From Limnoperna fortunei (Eukaryota; Mollusca; Bivalvia; Mytilida; Modiolidae), in contig OX104114.1 of the NCBI GenBank assembly GCA_944474755.1, positions 48,859,070 to 48,923,069 on the forward strand: a stretch of DNA of 64,000 nt, written 5' to 3'. The notes beneath the pieces were generated by a model. That model searched no databases. It was given only the letters and a program-made list of their open reading frames with translations, and was not told where the DNA came from. The position numbers were made by a program, and so were the translations under genes. Within the stretch, counting starts at the first letter, position 1. Every line of letters starts with the position of its first letter. Shown in pieces: positions 35,248 through 63,738 of this stretch.

Positions 35248-35253
35248 AATAAA
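35248..35253 (+). terminator. NELFE: Polyadenylation signal of NELFE
   Basis: AATAAA lies 61 bases after the NELFE stop codon. A hairpin-headed repeat family starts about 35 bases further on, so the 3' UTR is probably very short. Confidence 0.6.
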
Positions 35254-35289
35254 TGAATATCAAACCATATTTCCCTCTAGGATCCTTTA

Positions 35290-36880
35290 TTATACCCCCC
35301 GCTTTCAAGCGGGGGGTATATAGTGTTCATGGTGTCCGTCCATCCTTCCGTCCGTCCTTCCGTCCGTCCGTCCTTCCGTCCGTCCGTCCGTCCGTTACAC
35401 TTTCTATTATTTGCAACTCCTCCTACACCAATGAAAGGAATTTGATGAAACTTACACAGAATCTTTGTCTCATAGTGCCATTGTGCAGGAGATATTTAAC
35501 ATTTTGATCGGAATGATATTTGGGGTTTCCCATAGAAAAACATGGACTTTGTCATTGACCTAAGGGGTCCCTATCTCTTATGTGCAACTCCTCCTACACC
35601 ACTGAATGGAATTTAATGAAACTTACACAGAATGCTTGTCACATAGTGCCATTGTGCAGGAGATATTAAACATTTTGATCGGATCGATATTTGGGGTTTC
35701 CCATAGAAAAACATGGACATTGTCATTGACCTAAGGGGGTCCTCATGTCTTATGTGCAACTCCTCCTACACCACTGAATGGAATTTGTTGAAACTTACAC
35801 AGAATCCTTGTCACATAGTGCCATAGTGCAGGAGATATTTATTATTTTGATCGGAATGATATTTGGGGTTTCCCATAGAACAACATGGACTGTCATTGAC
35901 AAAAGGGGATACCCATATCTTATGTGCGACTCCTCCTACACCACTAAATGGAATTGATGAAACTTACACAGAATGTTGTCACATATTGCCACTGTGCACT
36001 AGATATATAACATTTCGATTGTAATGATATTTGGGGTTTCCCATAGAAAAACATGGACTTTGTCATGGACATAAGGGATACCCATCTCTTATGTGCAACT
36101 CATTCCTACACCACTGAATGGAATTTGTTGAAACTTACACAGAATCCATGTCACATAGTGCCATTGTGCAGGAGATATTTAACATTTTGATCGGAATGAT
36201 ATTTGGGGTTTCCCATCATGTCTTATGTGCAACTCCTCCTACACCACTGAATGGAATTTGTTGAAACTTACACAGAATCCTTGTCACATAGTGCCATAGT
36301 GCAGGATATATTTATTATTTTGATCGGAATGATATTTGGGGTTTCCCATAGAACAACATGGACTGTCATTGACAAAAGGGGATACCCATATCTTATGTGC
36401 GACTCCTCCTACACCACTAAATGGAATTGATGAAACTTACACAGAATGTTGTCACATATTGCCACTGTGCACTAGATATATAACATTTCGATTGTAATGA
36501 TATTTGGGGTTTCCCATAGAAAAACATGGAGTTTGTAATGGACATAATGGGATACCCATCATTTATTTACAATTCCTCCTACACCACTGAATGGAATTTG
36601 TTGAAATTTGTACAGAATCTTGGTCACATATTGCCATTGTGCATTGGATATTAAACATTTTTATCAGAATATTATTGAAGGTTTGCCATAGAAAAACATG
36701 GACTTTGTCATTGACATAGGGGATGCCATTCTTTGGGGGATTGGGGAGGGTTACATGTATTATCTGCAATTTTGCCTTCACGTTTAACTAGATAAAGTTT
36801 CAATTTCATAATTAAGAACACCTGAATTTTCAAAGTAATTGTGAAGCGGGGGGTATCAATGGTGAGCACAGGTGTTTTTA
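35290..36880 (+). repeat. Hairpin-headed repeat with CCGT microsatellite and about 180-bp units
   Basis: The start is a perfect 30-base palindrome around TATACCCCCCGCTT/AAGCGGGGGGTATA. A (CCGTCCGTCCTT)n stretch follows at 35333-35395, then about eight units with CAACTCCTCCTACACCACTG, GAAACTTACACAGAATC and ATATTTGGGGTTTCCCATAG. The end carries GAAGCGGGGGGTATCAATGG. Some units are copied in blocks (35875-36040 resembles 36350-36510). It begins just after the NELFE poly(A) signal. Confidence 0.8.
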
Positions 36881-37837
36881 CTCTAGTGTTATATTTGATT
36901 TCACCCATCTTTGGACCCGGTGTTTGTCTCATAGTCAGTGCAGACATGACAATTACAGTTTGTTGTAGACCCTGAAAACTGTGAATAAGTTTACAAAACA
37001 ACTATCATTGTTTAAAGCGATAGAAAAAAGTATTGATTTTGCCTAATCCTTGACAGTGTTTTTGAAGCGAGTTCAAAGTTAAATTTAACAATTGTCGTCT
37101 GTCGTTCCTTGTTGGTCTTACATAGCAGTGGGTATTTTATTTTTATTTATGTCATCAACATTGACCTGAAGTCAAGCCAGCTTAATTGTATACACTTTTG
37201 GGGTTATAGTATGTTTACCCACGTGATCTTTCGTGGTGTTGTTGCGAAGTGTTATGCTTCTCTTTTCTAGTTTTGTAAATAGCAATGAATTGACCTTTGG
37301 ATTTTACGAACTTTGTTTAATAACAATATGAAATGGAAAAACTTCACCTTTTCTTTTGCTACCTTGTGTTGAAGGTATTCAGTTTATTATTTAGTAATAG
37401 TATTTATTGTCTGAAACAGCAACTACAAGTCAAAAGTGATGAATATGTTAGTCCTTGTTTTAGTAGATAATAATGATGATGAAAGATTATCACACGAAAT
37501 ATCATTGTTATGATATGGTCATTACATAAATGTTTTAACCTTATATTATGAAGCTGTTTTCAATTATTTGATTTTTCTATTCCAAATTAGATATTAGAAG
37601 CAATAACTCTCTTTCCTTGCTCAAAACTGCACGTGGTCAAAATAACTGTCTGTGAATTTGCACTAGACAAAATTACTAGTTTTTTGTTCTATGTGCCAAA
37701 TTTGAAAGGGGATTTTTTTTTTTGTTCAAAGTTTAAAATTTACTCAGCTACGACTACACAGTCCCCTTGTTCTTGTTCTGTTTAGTTCAGTATAATAATA
37801 CAGTTATGGCCTTAAATTGACTTCAGGTTATGTCCAA

Positions 37838-38285
37838 ATTATTAGGGCCCCGCCTCTTTGTGGCGGATGCCCTATAGTGATCAGTCCGTCACTAATCGTA
37901 TCTGGCTGTAACTTTTTTTTATTAGGGCCCCGCCACTTTTTGCGGACCCCCTATAGTGATCAGTCCGTCAGTCCGAAACTAATCGTGTCTGGCCGTAACT
38001 TTTTTAAAAATCTTTTTAGGTAGGCTTTTGATATTTGGAATATGGGTAGATTATATCAAGGGGATGTGTCGCATATCGTGGTTGATCACTTTTGACCTGT
38101 CCGGGCTGTAACTTTTTTACCTTTTGAGTTACGCTTTTTACATTTGGAGAGTGGGTAGATAATATCAGGGCTATGTGTCGCATACTGTTGTTGTTGACCT
38201 TTGTCTTTAAGGTAGCATTTTTTGCTTTCTGAATGACAATGTTCCTGACTGCAACAGAGTCTTTTATCAACATGATAGATTATTT
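37838..38285 (+). repeat. 'GGGCCCCGCC...CCCTATAGTGATC' repeat family
   Basis: Two successive 5' ends of the family (37843 and 37923), each with GGGCCCCGCCxCTTT and CCCTATAGTGATCAGTCCGT. Units with GTAGGCTTTTGATATTTGG and TGTGTCGCATA follow. The same family hosts the nested elements at 24765-30360. Confidence 0.7.
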
Positions 38286-38461
38286 AATGAATTAGGCTTG
38301 CATTTGTTAACTTTACAATTTTACAATCCTACCTACAAGAAATCTTGACAATCCCAGTTTAATATTCTTTGGTTTCCATATTAGTTAATTATAGTGATTT
38401 CCTATAATTATATTGTTCAACTCAAATTACTCAACAATCCACATAAACACCGTTTCATACA

Positions 38462-38532
38462 AAGATCGGTTAATTGACAAGGATTGCCAGTTTTCTACCG
38501 TATGTCGTAAGTTTTCTCCGGGTACAAACATA
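38462..38532 (+). mobile_element. SINE internal fragment
   Basis: GTTAATTGACAAGGATTGCC, then AGTTTTCTACC and TTTTCTCCGGGTAC match the SINE body; head and tail are missing. Confidence 0.6.
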
Positions 38533-38644
38533 CCAGGGTGGACTGTGTTTACCAAACTTTTATTGAAATTGACAACTGTATAAAAATCATAGTGACGCGT
38601 GATATTGAATGGAATGAATCGAATGTTGATGCTGAACAATTCAA

Positions 38645-38717
38645 AGACTCCTTAGACATCTTAAGGTCAAGGACTCAGAATAAAGACCTTGACCTTTAGA
38701 TGTATAAGGAGTCTTTT
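38645..38717. repeat. Short inverted repeat
   Basis: AAAGACTCCTTAGACATCTT, then AAGGTCAAGG is inverted as CCTTGACCTTTAGATGTATA, then AGGAGTCTTTT around a loop of about 14 bases. Confidence 0.75.
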
Positions 38718-39065
38718 AAGAATAAAATGGTACTTGAAAGTCGGAATTTAGTTTCACATTCTTCCCTTTTGATAATTTTTTTGTCACTACACAGCTGTTT
38801 GCATTTAAATTGACCATAACCAACTTGACACCATAAAAATTGTCGGCGGCTTTTTGCATAGATTTTTTCCGGAAACGGGCCATGAAAAAAGTGATGACTT
38901 CGACTTTTCAAATGTCAACATTCGTTCATCGTTTTATGACGTTCTGGCGTGTGTTATTACAAGCCAAAAACTTCAATATTTACATAATGTTTTTTTCATT
39001 TTAAGAGAAGCCTAGTCCGAAATGAAATATCGAAGTGATCTCGAGGAAGGAACATATTTTATTAT

Positions 39066-39233
39066 GTTATAAATAAATTTTGCGAGAATACTGACTTTTG
39101 ATTGGCTGGAAAATATTTTCTATCAGAGGATGGAAAACAAATTTAATATAATCCGCTACGCGGATTATACAATGTGCAAAACGGAAATTTTGTTATCCCT
39201 CGATGGAGAAAATATTTTTTGTAGTTAATCCTT
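39066..39233. mobile_element. Internally deleted copy of a palindromic element
   Basis: It matches both ends of 41014-41390 (TATAAATAAATTTTGCGAGA at the left, TGTAGTTAATCCTTA at the right) but lacks about 200 internal bases, including one arm of the palindrome. The break lies between ACAAATTT and AATATAATCC. Confidence 0.75.
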
Positions 39234-39478
39234 AAGTGTAAAAGTGCAATACTGTTCTCAATGGTAGATTTACTAGAAACAAGTTATAGAAAAAGCAGTT
39301 GCCTGCATTGTGTTTTTCTTATAATTATTAATAAATCTACAAAATTTCAAGAAATCTTAATTATGGTTTCTGAGTCTCGGAAAAATCAGCATTATGTCTG
39401 ATTTATTGCGCTAAATTAGCACAATGGAAAACCCGATGCATGACGGAAAGAAAGACGGAAACGTGGACGCCTAATTGG

Positions 39479-39520
39479 ATCAGAGACATATAATTACATT
39501 ATTAATTATATGTCTCTGAT
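39479..39520. repeat. Perfect 18-bp-arm palindrome
   Basis: ATCAGAGACATATAATTA and its exact inverse TAATTATATGTCTCTGAT are separated by six bases. Confidence 0.85.
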
Positions 39521-39839
39521 TGGATGAACCGAAAAAGTAGTTGATTAGCCTTAAAAAGTTGTCGTTTAATAGTATCTTAAGATTAATGTATCATATATTA
39601 GACAAAATAGTAACCAATATTTATTACTGCAACATTTCTTATATACAAGTAGCCATATAGTGTTTATTCCCAAACATTGATAACACAATTAACGTTAGTG
39701 TGAATTATGTAACAGAAAATTCTAGTAACCAGCTGTGACAATGACAGATAAAATCAATTTCAATTTGTTACAAAGTAATTAATTGTTTATTTAAAATCAA
39801 AAAACATCTTTGCATGAATCTTTAGCTTCTTTTCTTGGT

Positions 39840-39965
39840 ACACTTGAGAGGGTGGACAGGGTAGTGGGAGACAGGGAGAGAGGGGGGAGAAAGGAGTAGA
39901 GGGGAGGGAGAAAGGAGCTGAGGGGAGGGAGAAAGGAGGTGAGGGGAGGGAGAAAGGAAAAAATT
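39840..39965. repeat. G-rich minisatellite (GGGGAGGGAGAAAGGAG)n
   Basis: Three to four units of about 24-25 bases (AGAGGGGAGGGAGAAAGGAG) follow GAGGGTGGACAGGG. The same unit occurs at 45655-45790. Runs of three and four G could form G-quadruplexes on the plus strand. Confidence 0.8.
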
Positions 39966-40799
39966 AAAAAAGAGGGAGGCAGTACTTTTACAAATATGTT
40001 CTTTAATTCGTACCTGAAAATCATTTAATAAGTGCCAATTCATTGATGTAATTGAAAAAGACTAAAATTATTTTCATAAAACTCCAGTAAAGAGATTAAT
40101 TGCATCCAAATGATCAGAATTTTTACTATGCTAGTATATGCAGTAAGGTTTTTCCTAAAGCGTATGTCTGTCCCTTTTCTGTATTGTGATCACTTATTGA
40201 CTAAGTGTCTGTCATCTGTTATCTGTCCGTTGTTAACTTTATAAACAATCTTACCCTCTGACACCACTTAGAGTACCTAGTTTTAGCTTTGCATCCATGT
40301 GTTTGATCCATGTATGTAAAACAAATATTAATCAAAGGCGCAGTTTGCACTGGTAGTGTTTTATTGCATGTAGCACATAATACCGGTAGATTTTAAAACA
40401 AATGAAGTTTTGTTAATTCGTTTACATTGAAAATTGTAACAATTTCAATAAGACATTATTGGGGGCTCTAAACGTAGCGTCATTTGAGCTTTTTTGACGT
40501 TACGTTAAATATTACGTCGTGCACCTTAAAAGAGGGTTTAATATCTAGATTTGTATGTCTATGTCCACAATAAATAACCATTTATTGCTCAAATTGTATT
40601 TAAATTCGCACACATACGTTTTGCGCATTAATATTTTCCTTATCGAATATTTATAATATATTCAAGCAACTTTGTTTATAATAACATCGTTTAAAAAATG
40701 TCGCGCTAACGAAACGACTATAGAAATAGATAAACTCGTGTAAATCTGACAAAAATATATGTTGTACTCTAAAAATTCATGGAAAAATTATTGAGAAAA

Positions 40800-42365
40800 C
40801 TAGAGGTTCCCAGGAGCCTGTATCGCTCACCTGAACCTGAAACCAAACAACCCTTTTTTATCCAGCTTTTCTTTGCTATAAGGAATTGCCCAAAACTTCT
40901 GCGAAAGTCATTAATTTTTACCTTTTAAGGGAAATAACTCCTATAAGGAGGAGCTTTTGATGCTTAGAGGGAGAAGGGAGGTTCACTTCAAATTTGCTGT
41001 ACTTGTTATACTTTTATAAATAAATTTTGCGAGAATACTGACTTTTGATTGGCTGGAAAATATTTTCTATCAGAGGATGGAAAACAAATTTGATCGTCAT
41101 GGAGACACGCGCCATTTGACGTCATATATTACTCCACGGGAAACTAACAGTTTTTGTGTTGATCTCTTTTTTCAAAAATGTCCAGTTACAAAAATAAAAT
41201 TCTCGAGTTTATTCTATTGTTTGAATTTATTTATAAGTATTAACTACAAAAAATATTTTCTCCATCGAGGGATAACAAAATTTCCGTTGTGCACATTTAA
41301 TATAATCCGCTACGCGGATTATACAATGTGCAAAACGGAAATTTTGTTATCCCTCGATGGAGAAAATATTTTTTGTAGTTAATCCTTAATTAACTATCAG
41401 TCGAAAACTCTCTTGACTCCCCCCCCCCCCCCCATTTTCTATTTTAAGCCAACGTAGCTATGTAGGTAGTCAGGTGTCATGATTTGCACAACCTAAAGAT
41501 GATGTGTGCAATGTTTCAAAGCAGTCCTTTAATGGGTTAAAGAGGAGAAGATTTTTTTAAAATCAAGTAAAATTGATTAAAAAAATGTTCAAGGAGAATA
41601 ATTCCTAAACGGTTCATCAGACAATCTTGACCCTAAGTCATTTTTGTAGCCCTCATAGAGCAGAACAATTAAGCAATGCTAACTTTTTCTCTAGTTCTAA
41701 TAATTTTCAAGATTTTGATGCAAAAATGTCAAAAGTAATCAATTTGGACAATTAAAGGGCAATAACTCCTATAAGGAGTCCTCATACAACTTCAACCCAA
41801 TGGAATGTTTCGTAGAGCTTTTGATGCAGATGAAGGCATGTCTCTTGGGTTTTCCTATATCTGTTACACTTTTTTAAATATAAGCCAAAAACTGTATTTT
41901 ACCCCACCCCTCCATTCTATTTTTAGCCATGGCGGCCATGTTGGTTAATCGGCAGCCATGGTTGGTGCAAATGAGAACATTTGACAAATGATGTGTACAA
42001 AGTTTCAAAGCAGTACTTTCAGTGGTTTCAGAGGAGAAGATTTTTAAAAAAATCAAAACCGATTAAAAAAAACAATTCAAGGGGAATAACTCTTAAACGG
42101 TTCATCAGATAATATTAACCCTAAAGTCAATTTTTCAGCCCTTATAGCAGAACAATTAAGCAATGCTAACTTTTATCTAGTTCTAATAATTTTCAAGATT
42201 TGGAGGCAAAAATGTCAAAAATAATCAAATTCGACAATTAAAGGGCAATAACTCCTACAAGGAGTCGTCATACAACTTTGACCCAATGGAGTGTTTTGTA
42301 GAGCTTTTGATGCTGAAGAAAGAAAGTCTCTTTGGTTTTCCTGTATCTGTTATACTTTATTATAT
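40800..42365 (-). mobile_element. Helitron-like repeat, minus orientation (5' end not found)
   Basis: Read on the minus strand it ends GGTTCAGGTGAGCGATACAG, GCTCCTGGGAACCTCTAG, the same terminus as the elements in NELFE intron 5. Internal units of about 480 bp carry GGGCAATAACTCCTATAAGG, CAACTTxxACCCAATGGA and TAGAGCTTTTGATG. The palindromic element at 41014-41390 is nested inside. A related repeat may extend the family toward 44300. Confidence 0.6.
41014..41390. mobile_element. Element ending in a 143-bp palindrome
   Basis: The left part begins TATAAATAAATTTTGCGAGA. From 41240 to 41382 the sequence is one palindrome with about 70-base arms (outer TTAACTACAAAAAATATTTT, centre AATCCGCTACGCGGATT) and few mismatches. 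The 101-codon plus frame over it is not credible as a gene. A deleted copy is at 39066-39233. Confidence 0.8.
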
Positions 42366-43699
42366 TTTTCAGTGTGAATTTAAAGTGCGGTAAATACGTC
42401 GAAAGTCGTAATAAATCTGTAAAAAATTACACAAATGTGTTCGTAACAAACGTTACTAGACATGGTTGAATGTATAGCGCTTTCACAATACATGAAAACA
42501 AATTGAAAAAGGGCAAAATTTGAAATTAAGAAAAACGCATTCTTGAAAAAGTTTTTTTTTTTCATTTTAACAGTTTTATACAAATAAAAAACATTAAAAT
42601 ACGGCATCTTTTATAGGTATGTATCCCGTTCTTCACAGTAATTCAGAGTAATGAATACGTCACCATACTAGATTTTGGGTACCGAACACTAATGGCAAAT
42701 TTCAGGAAAACAAGGAACTAAAAGCTCTGAATGTCCAAATGGCCTGGTCTTGCTTTTCTTGTTACAATTTACAACACGATTTATGGTGGAAATCTTGGTT
42801 AAATATTTTTAGTTTCTAATTATTCAAGTATATTGGTTACCCAAAAGACGGATATAGTTCGTTTTGATCCACAACTAAAAATACTTCGTCATCCATTAAA
42901 GGTCTCCGAACCAAAAAATATTTACTAGTATCTGAAACTAAAAAAGACCTAACAACCTGCGGTAAGTCTTAGTCATTCATAATTACACTTGTAAAAAAAA
43001 ATTATTTCTACACATGGAAAGCCTGTAATACTCACATTACTCATTACAAAAACTTTAAACATGACACAAAATTTGTGGCCATCTTGAATTTAGGATCTGC
43101 GCCAAAATCTTAAAATTTATACAGTATCAATTATGTTTGCTACTCAGATTTTCAGAGCAAGATTCATTTTAATTTCCGCCAATCAGAACATCAAATCAGA
43201 ACATCAATGGCTCTAGTAGCCACAATGCATTTTACAATTGCAGAAAATTACCCTTATATTAGTTCTGCATAATTTGATTTAAATAAGTGAAATAGTTTCT
43301 GAAACCAGCTATTTTTAGTGCCTCTGGAGTTCTATGTTCCAGTGTTGTGGCCATCTTGGTTATAGGATCAGTACCAAAGATTCACGATTTATAGAAAAGT
43401 AAAACAGTACACTGATTTATGTATCTGAGAGCGGCCCTAATCTGAACTATTTTTCACAAGCGCAAGTTGAAGAACATGGGTCAACACATGTTTGGCCAAT
43501 ATCTCACAATGTTATATAGCTACAGAAAAAAAAACGTTACATTAAAATGATCAGCACATTCAATTTTTTTTAATTTCAGAAGTTGTTTAACTGACTGTGA
43601 GATTTTTTTTAGAAAATTGTCTGTTTTGACAGTATAACTTGAAAAATAAAACAGCAGATTGATATAGTAAATAGCATAAATGATCAGCCAGACAATGCA

Positions 43700-44300
43700 A
43701 ATCACTATGTTAGTCTAAATTGTCTGACAAATTCTTAAAGGAGTTTTTGCCCTTTAATAATGACTAGAGTGAAACTGTAAATTGCCTTTAAAAAACACAT
43801 TTGGTCCAAAATTGTCAGACGAATCCTTACAGGTCTTTTTGCCCTTTAATAACAATTTTGTTAATAAAATATAAGTATTTGCCTTATAAATTTAGAGCTA
43901 GAGTAAAACTGTCAATTGCAAAAATAAACAGAAGGACATCGCCTACAAACAATTTAATTGTCAAAAAATTGTCCAGTTACTCCTTATAGTATTATATGTA
44001 ATTTACTCATAATTTTTCTTGAAATTTTCAGTGTTTGCTAAAACTTATAAATTTCTCAATGAATTATCCTCATACTTACCATTAAGTTTTTATAAAGGAA
44101 TACATAATTAAACAATTCAACGGTTATCAAAATCGCAAAGTTCCCAAGTCTGAAAATAAGGAAAAAAATCCTTGAACAATAATAACAGGTGTACAACTTC
44201 ATACATTTTCTAGACTGAAACTGTAGGAGTTAATTACACAATATATTTACTGTCTTCTGTAAATCTGCTCAAAAATGACCAAGTTCCAAGGTCTGGAAAA
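43700..44300. repeat. Diverged tandem repeat
   Basis: Units with CAAATTGTCTGACAAAT, AAGGAGTTTTTGCCCTTTAA and AGAGTxAAACTGTAAATTGC repeat, with weaker copies to about 44720. They resemble the QTRT2 intron 3 repeat. Confidence 0.5.
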
Positions 44301-44480
44301 TTAGGAACATGCTGGAACACTTCCATAATAGCAGGTGCAACAAATTCAATACATGTGCAATCGTTATGTGAAGTTTCAGAGCTCTGGGTTGAAAACTGTA
44401 GGAAGAGTTGATAAAAATAGATGCCCCAAAATCAGAGTGATACTCTAAACTGCAAAAATGATCTGTAAGGCAAGGGCCAC

Positions 44481-44646
44481 TCTAATTAAAATTAAATCTT
44501 TCACTTGCTCCCCCTTTTTGTTATTGGTCGCTGCGTTCATCTTTCACTTGCTCCCCCCCCTTTTTGCTATGGTCGCTGCGTGTTACTACGCAGCTATCAA
44601 TAACAAAAGGGGGGGGGGGCAAGTGAAAGATTTAACTTTAATTAGA
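44481..44646. mobile_element. Hairpin MITE with C/G tracts
   Basis: TCTAATTAAAATTAAATCTT, TCACTTGCTCCCC and TTTTTGTTATTG at the left are inverted at the right (CAATAACAAAAGGGGGGGGG ... TTTAATTAGA). The centre duplicates TTTCACTTGCTCCCCC and GGTCGCTGCGT. Confidence 0.75.
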
Positions 44647-45261
44647 TTGGACAAGGGCTACAAATAACTCATTTGGTCCAAGATTGTCAAATGACTTCTT
44701 TTTTTGGAGTTATTTCCCTTGAATGACAATTTATGCCATATAAGAGTTTTCTCCTTTTAAATAAAAAAGACTATAGCAGCAAAAGTAAAACTGTAAATAG
44801 CACAAATAATCAGGCAATTTATGTTACAGCAGCAAATAATCCCTTTTTCAGTACATTTATAAGCACCATTTTTTCAGTTTAAATTCCCTTTTAAGTCGAT
44901 CAGAACTTCAAGAATTTTTATGTTGCTGTGGTAGTTAAGAAATAACTCAAAAGTCTGAGAATTGATTTGAATTTTGTTATGAGAAATCTAGACCTAATCA
45001 TGAATTAATTTTTAACTAATCAAAATTTTACTCTGAATGTAAACCTATTAAATCCTCCGTGTAAATTAAATGTAGAATAATGCTAATCTTACATGATAGT
45101 GAACACAGTTTTCTAAAAGTTTAAAAATACAAGATTGTCCTATTGTTAAAGAATTTCTTTTGTGTTTCTTTTTCAAACTACAACGAGACAGTTAACAAGA
45201 GACCATAAAAACAACGATGAATTGTACTTATGAATACACTATATTATTTTCTGAACATTTA

Positions 45262-45440
45262 GGTCTGTGTGGACTACGGGTGTTGGTGTACTAGAAATGT
45301 AAGTGGATTATAAATCTATGTGGAAAATAAGTCTGTATGGACCATAGGTCTGTGTGGACTATAGGTTGTATGGACTAGAGATACAAGTTTGGGTGGACTA
45401 TGGGTCTATCTGGACTACAGGTCTGGCTGTATTATTGCTA
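45262..45440. repeat. Diverged 20-bp minisatellite
   Basis: GGTCTGTGTGGACTAxxGGT recurs with changes about eight times (TCTGTATGGACCATAGG, TCTATCTGGACTACAGG and others). Confidence 0.7.
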
Positions 45441-45654
45441 TTAGGTTTCAGTGTCATGATTTCATAAATATACCGGTCACAGTTTATGATCCTCATATGT
45501 TTTTACCAAAGGGTACGATACACCAATTAAATTCAATTGATAATGTGTCATGAGTCATGCTTTGTTTGTAAAAGTCGTTTATATGCTTCATGTCCCAAAA
45601 TTATATCAGTTTTAAGTCAAAATTTAGTGATCTTTTCTATTGCTATAGAGTTTT

Positions 45655-45790
45655 AAAGAGGGAGAAGTGTAAAGAGGGGAGGGAGAAAGGAGCCGAGGGG
45701 AGGGAGAAAGGAGTAGAGGGGAGGGAGAAAGGAGCTGAGGGGAGGGAGAAAGGAGCTGTGGGGGGGGGGAGAAAGGAGAAAGGTACCCCC
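45655..45790. repeat. G-rich minisatellite, second locus
   Basis: The same AGxxGAGGGGAGGGAGAAAGG unit as at 39840-39965, about four to five copies. It is followed by CCCTGTCCACCCCCTCAAA, the inverse of the flank GAGGGTGGACAGGG at the first locus. The flank is therefore reversed relative to the array. Confidence 0.8.
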
Positions 45791-46000
45791 TGTCCACCCC
45801 CTCAAACTTGGGTAAAGCGCTTTTGCATCTAAACAAAACATGATCGCATCATCTGGTAGCGGCTGAGAAATTGTTTTTATTTTATTCAATAAATTTATTA
45901 TCTGCTTCTTTTTAGCACACTCTCGCTTGCTCTTTCTTTCCTCCCTTTTTTGCTCCCTCTCACTTTTCTCCTTTTTTAGCAAGTCTGCACCTGATCAGCC
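45790..46000 (-). pseudogene. Possible reverse transcriptase fragment
   Basis: The minus-strand frame is open over about 65 codons. A very charged KEKSEREQKREERKSKRE segment leads into DDAIMFCLDAKALYPSLRGW. The 'DAKALYPS' phrase resembles the first conserved block of some reverse transcriptases (Penelope-like or related). The frame then runs into the minisatellite. This assignment is tentative. Confidence 0.35.
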
Positions 46001-46928
46001 ACTGCACATTATGCTAGATCTTGCGATTGATATTTCAATATTCCAGCCTGGAGACTGCTGTTGACTATTAATCTACTCAAACAAGGGTTTGTTGTATCGG
46101 TATTAATATTTTACACTAAGTAGTTTTATGACCAGCATCAGAAGTTATTCTTATGGGGAATCTATCTCTCAAATATGGTCAGACATTTTCACATGAAGAC
46201 ATTTCTCTTCCAAGATTTGACATTTCCATGAACGTGACAATGCATACATCGTTTTGTGTTCAATTAGACACAGTTACTGCTTACTACTCCGAAGTCCCCT
46301 TCAATGGATAATTGCTTATGTCCCTTTCATTGTGCAATCATTAACGCCCAGTGCGCGCAAAAAAAGAAGGACCATGCATCCTGAACAAAATACTGAAATA
46401 CTGTATTTTTATATTTATTCTAATGTCCGTGTTATGCTGTTGGCATTATTAGAAGATATTATCTTTGTTGAATACTTCTTTGCCGTTGCTGCTTCTACAC
46501 TAGAATACACATATTTTCACTAAAAAGTTAAGCTGAAGTTTAAATAGTACTTGGTAAATTCGAGAATTTTCTGCTAATCATGACGAAATGATAAATCTTT
46601 TTACATGTCCATTAGAACATCATTCCTGCAAAGTTTGACTTCAATGGCCAAGTGGTTTTGAGAAAATTAAAATAATAAAAAACGTTTTCAAACTCTCGAC
46701 TGTATGTTGCAGGACTGCAGTAATAAATATCTCATCTAGACAAAACGGAGGAAAAATAGCAAGTAAACAATCAAAAATGTAATTTATTTAATATAATAAC
46801 GATCCCTGAGATAGTCTTCAAAATATAACAAAATAGTGCAAGAATAATTATAAAAAATCAAACATGTCCTCATTAAATCTGCAAAACAAGAAAGAAACAA
46901 TGAGCAATAACAAAAGCTAAATACTTAC

Positions 46929-63268
<16,340 letters not shown>

Positions 63269-63738
63269 ATGATTAGTGTCTGCTTTCCACTTTTCTGAAA
63301 ATAAAATTAGTTTAGTTACCTTTCTATCTGAAAACTAACAAGACACTGAATTTGCTGTGAATGCTTCTAGTTATAATATAAATTGAATATGCTATAAGAG
63401 CACATTTTTAGTTTTAAAAAAGGTGCATATACGATTCGAATTTCCAGCAATTGCTTGTGTGCTAAAAAGCCACCAAGCTGCACATAAATGTTTGAGTTAT
63501 TTTTTTTTTGTTATTTGAAATGTATGAATAAGACATCGAATTTGTTATGATTTGACATGTTCTAACAGTGACATCTATCTATAGCAGTACTGGCTAATCA
63601 TCCGCTCAAGCTGTGAGTGAGAACCCCTAACTTGGAAGGATGTTGATTTTAAAACTTTTATTTTCAGAAATCGTAAAATTTATTCAATTGCCCATATCGA
63701 ATTGAATAAAACTATTACTTTCTAATTACATATATTTG

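Noticed and set aside
35253..35507. 84-codon frame with Arg-Pro-Ser repeats
   Set aside because: Translation of the (CCGTCCGTCCTT)n stretch of a dispersed repeat.
39797..40043. Pro/Ser/Leu-rich minus-strand frames
   Set aside because: Translation of the same minisatellite unit.
41077..41382. 101-codon plus-strand frame
   Set aside because: Half of it lies in a 143-bp palindrome and it is part of a repeated element; no codon or domain signal.
45590..45982. Glu/Gly/Lys-rich and Pro/Ser/Leu-rich frames on both strands
   Set aside because: Both are read-through of the G-rich minisatellite; only the 45790-46000 part has possible protein ancestry.
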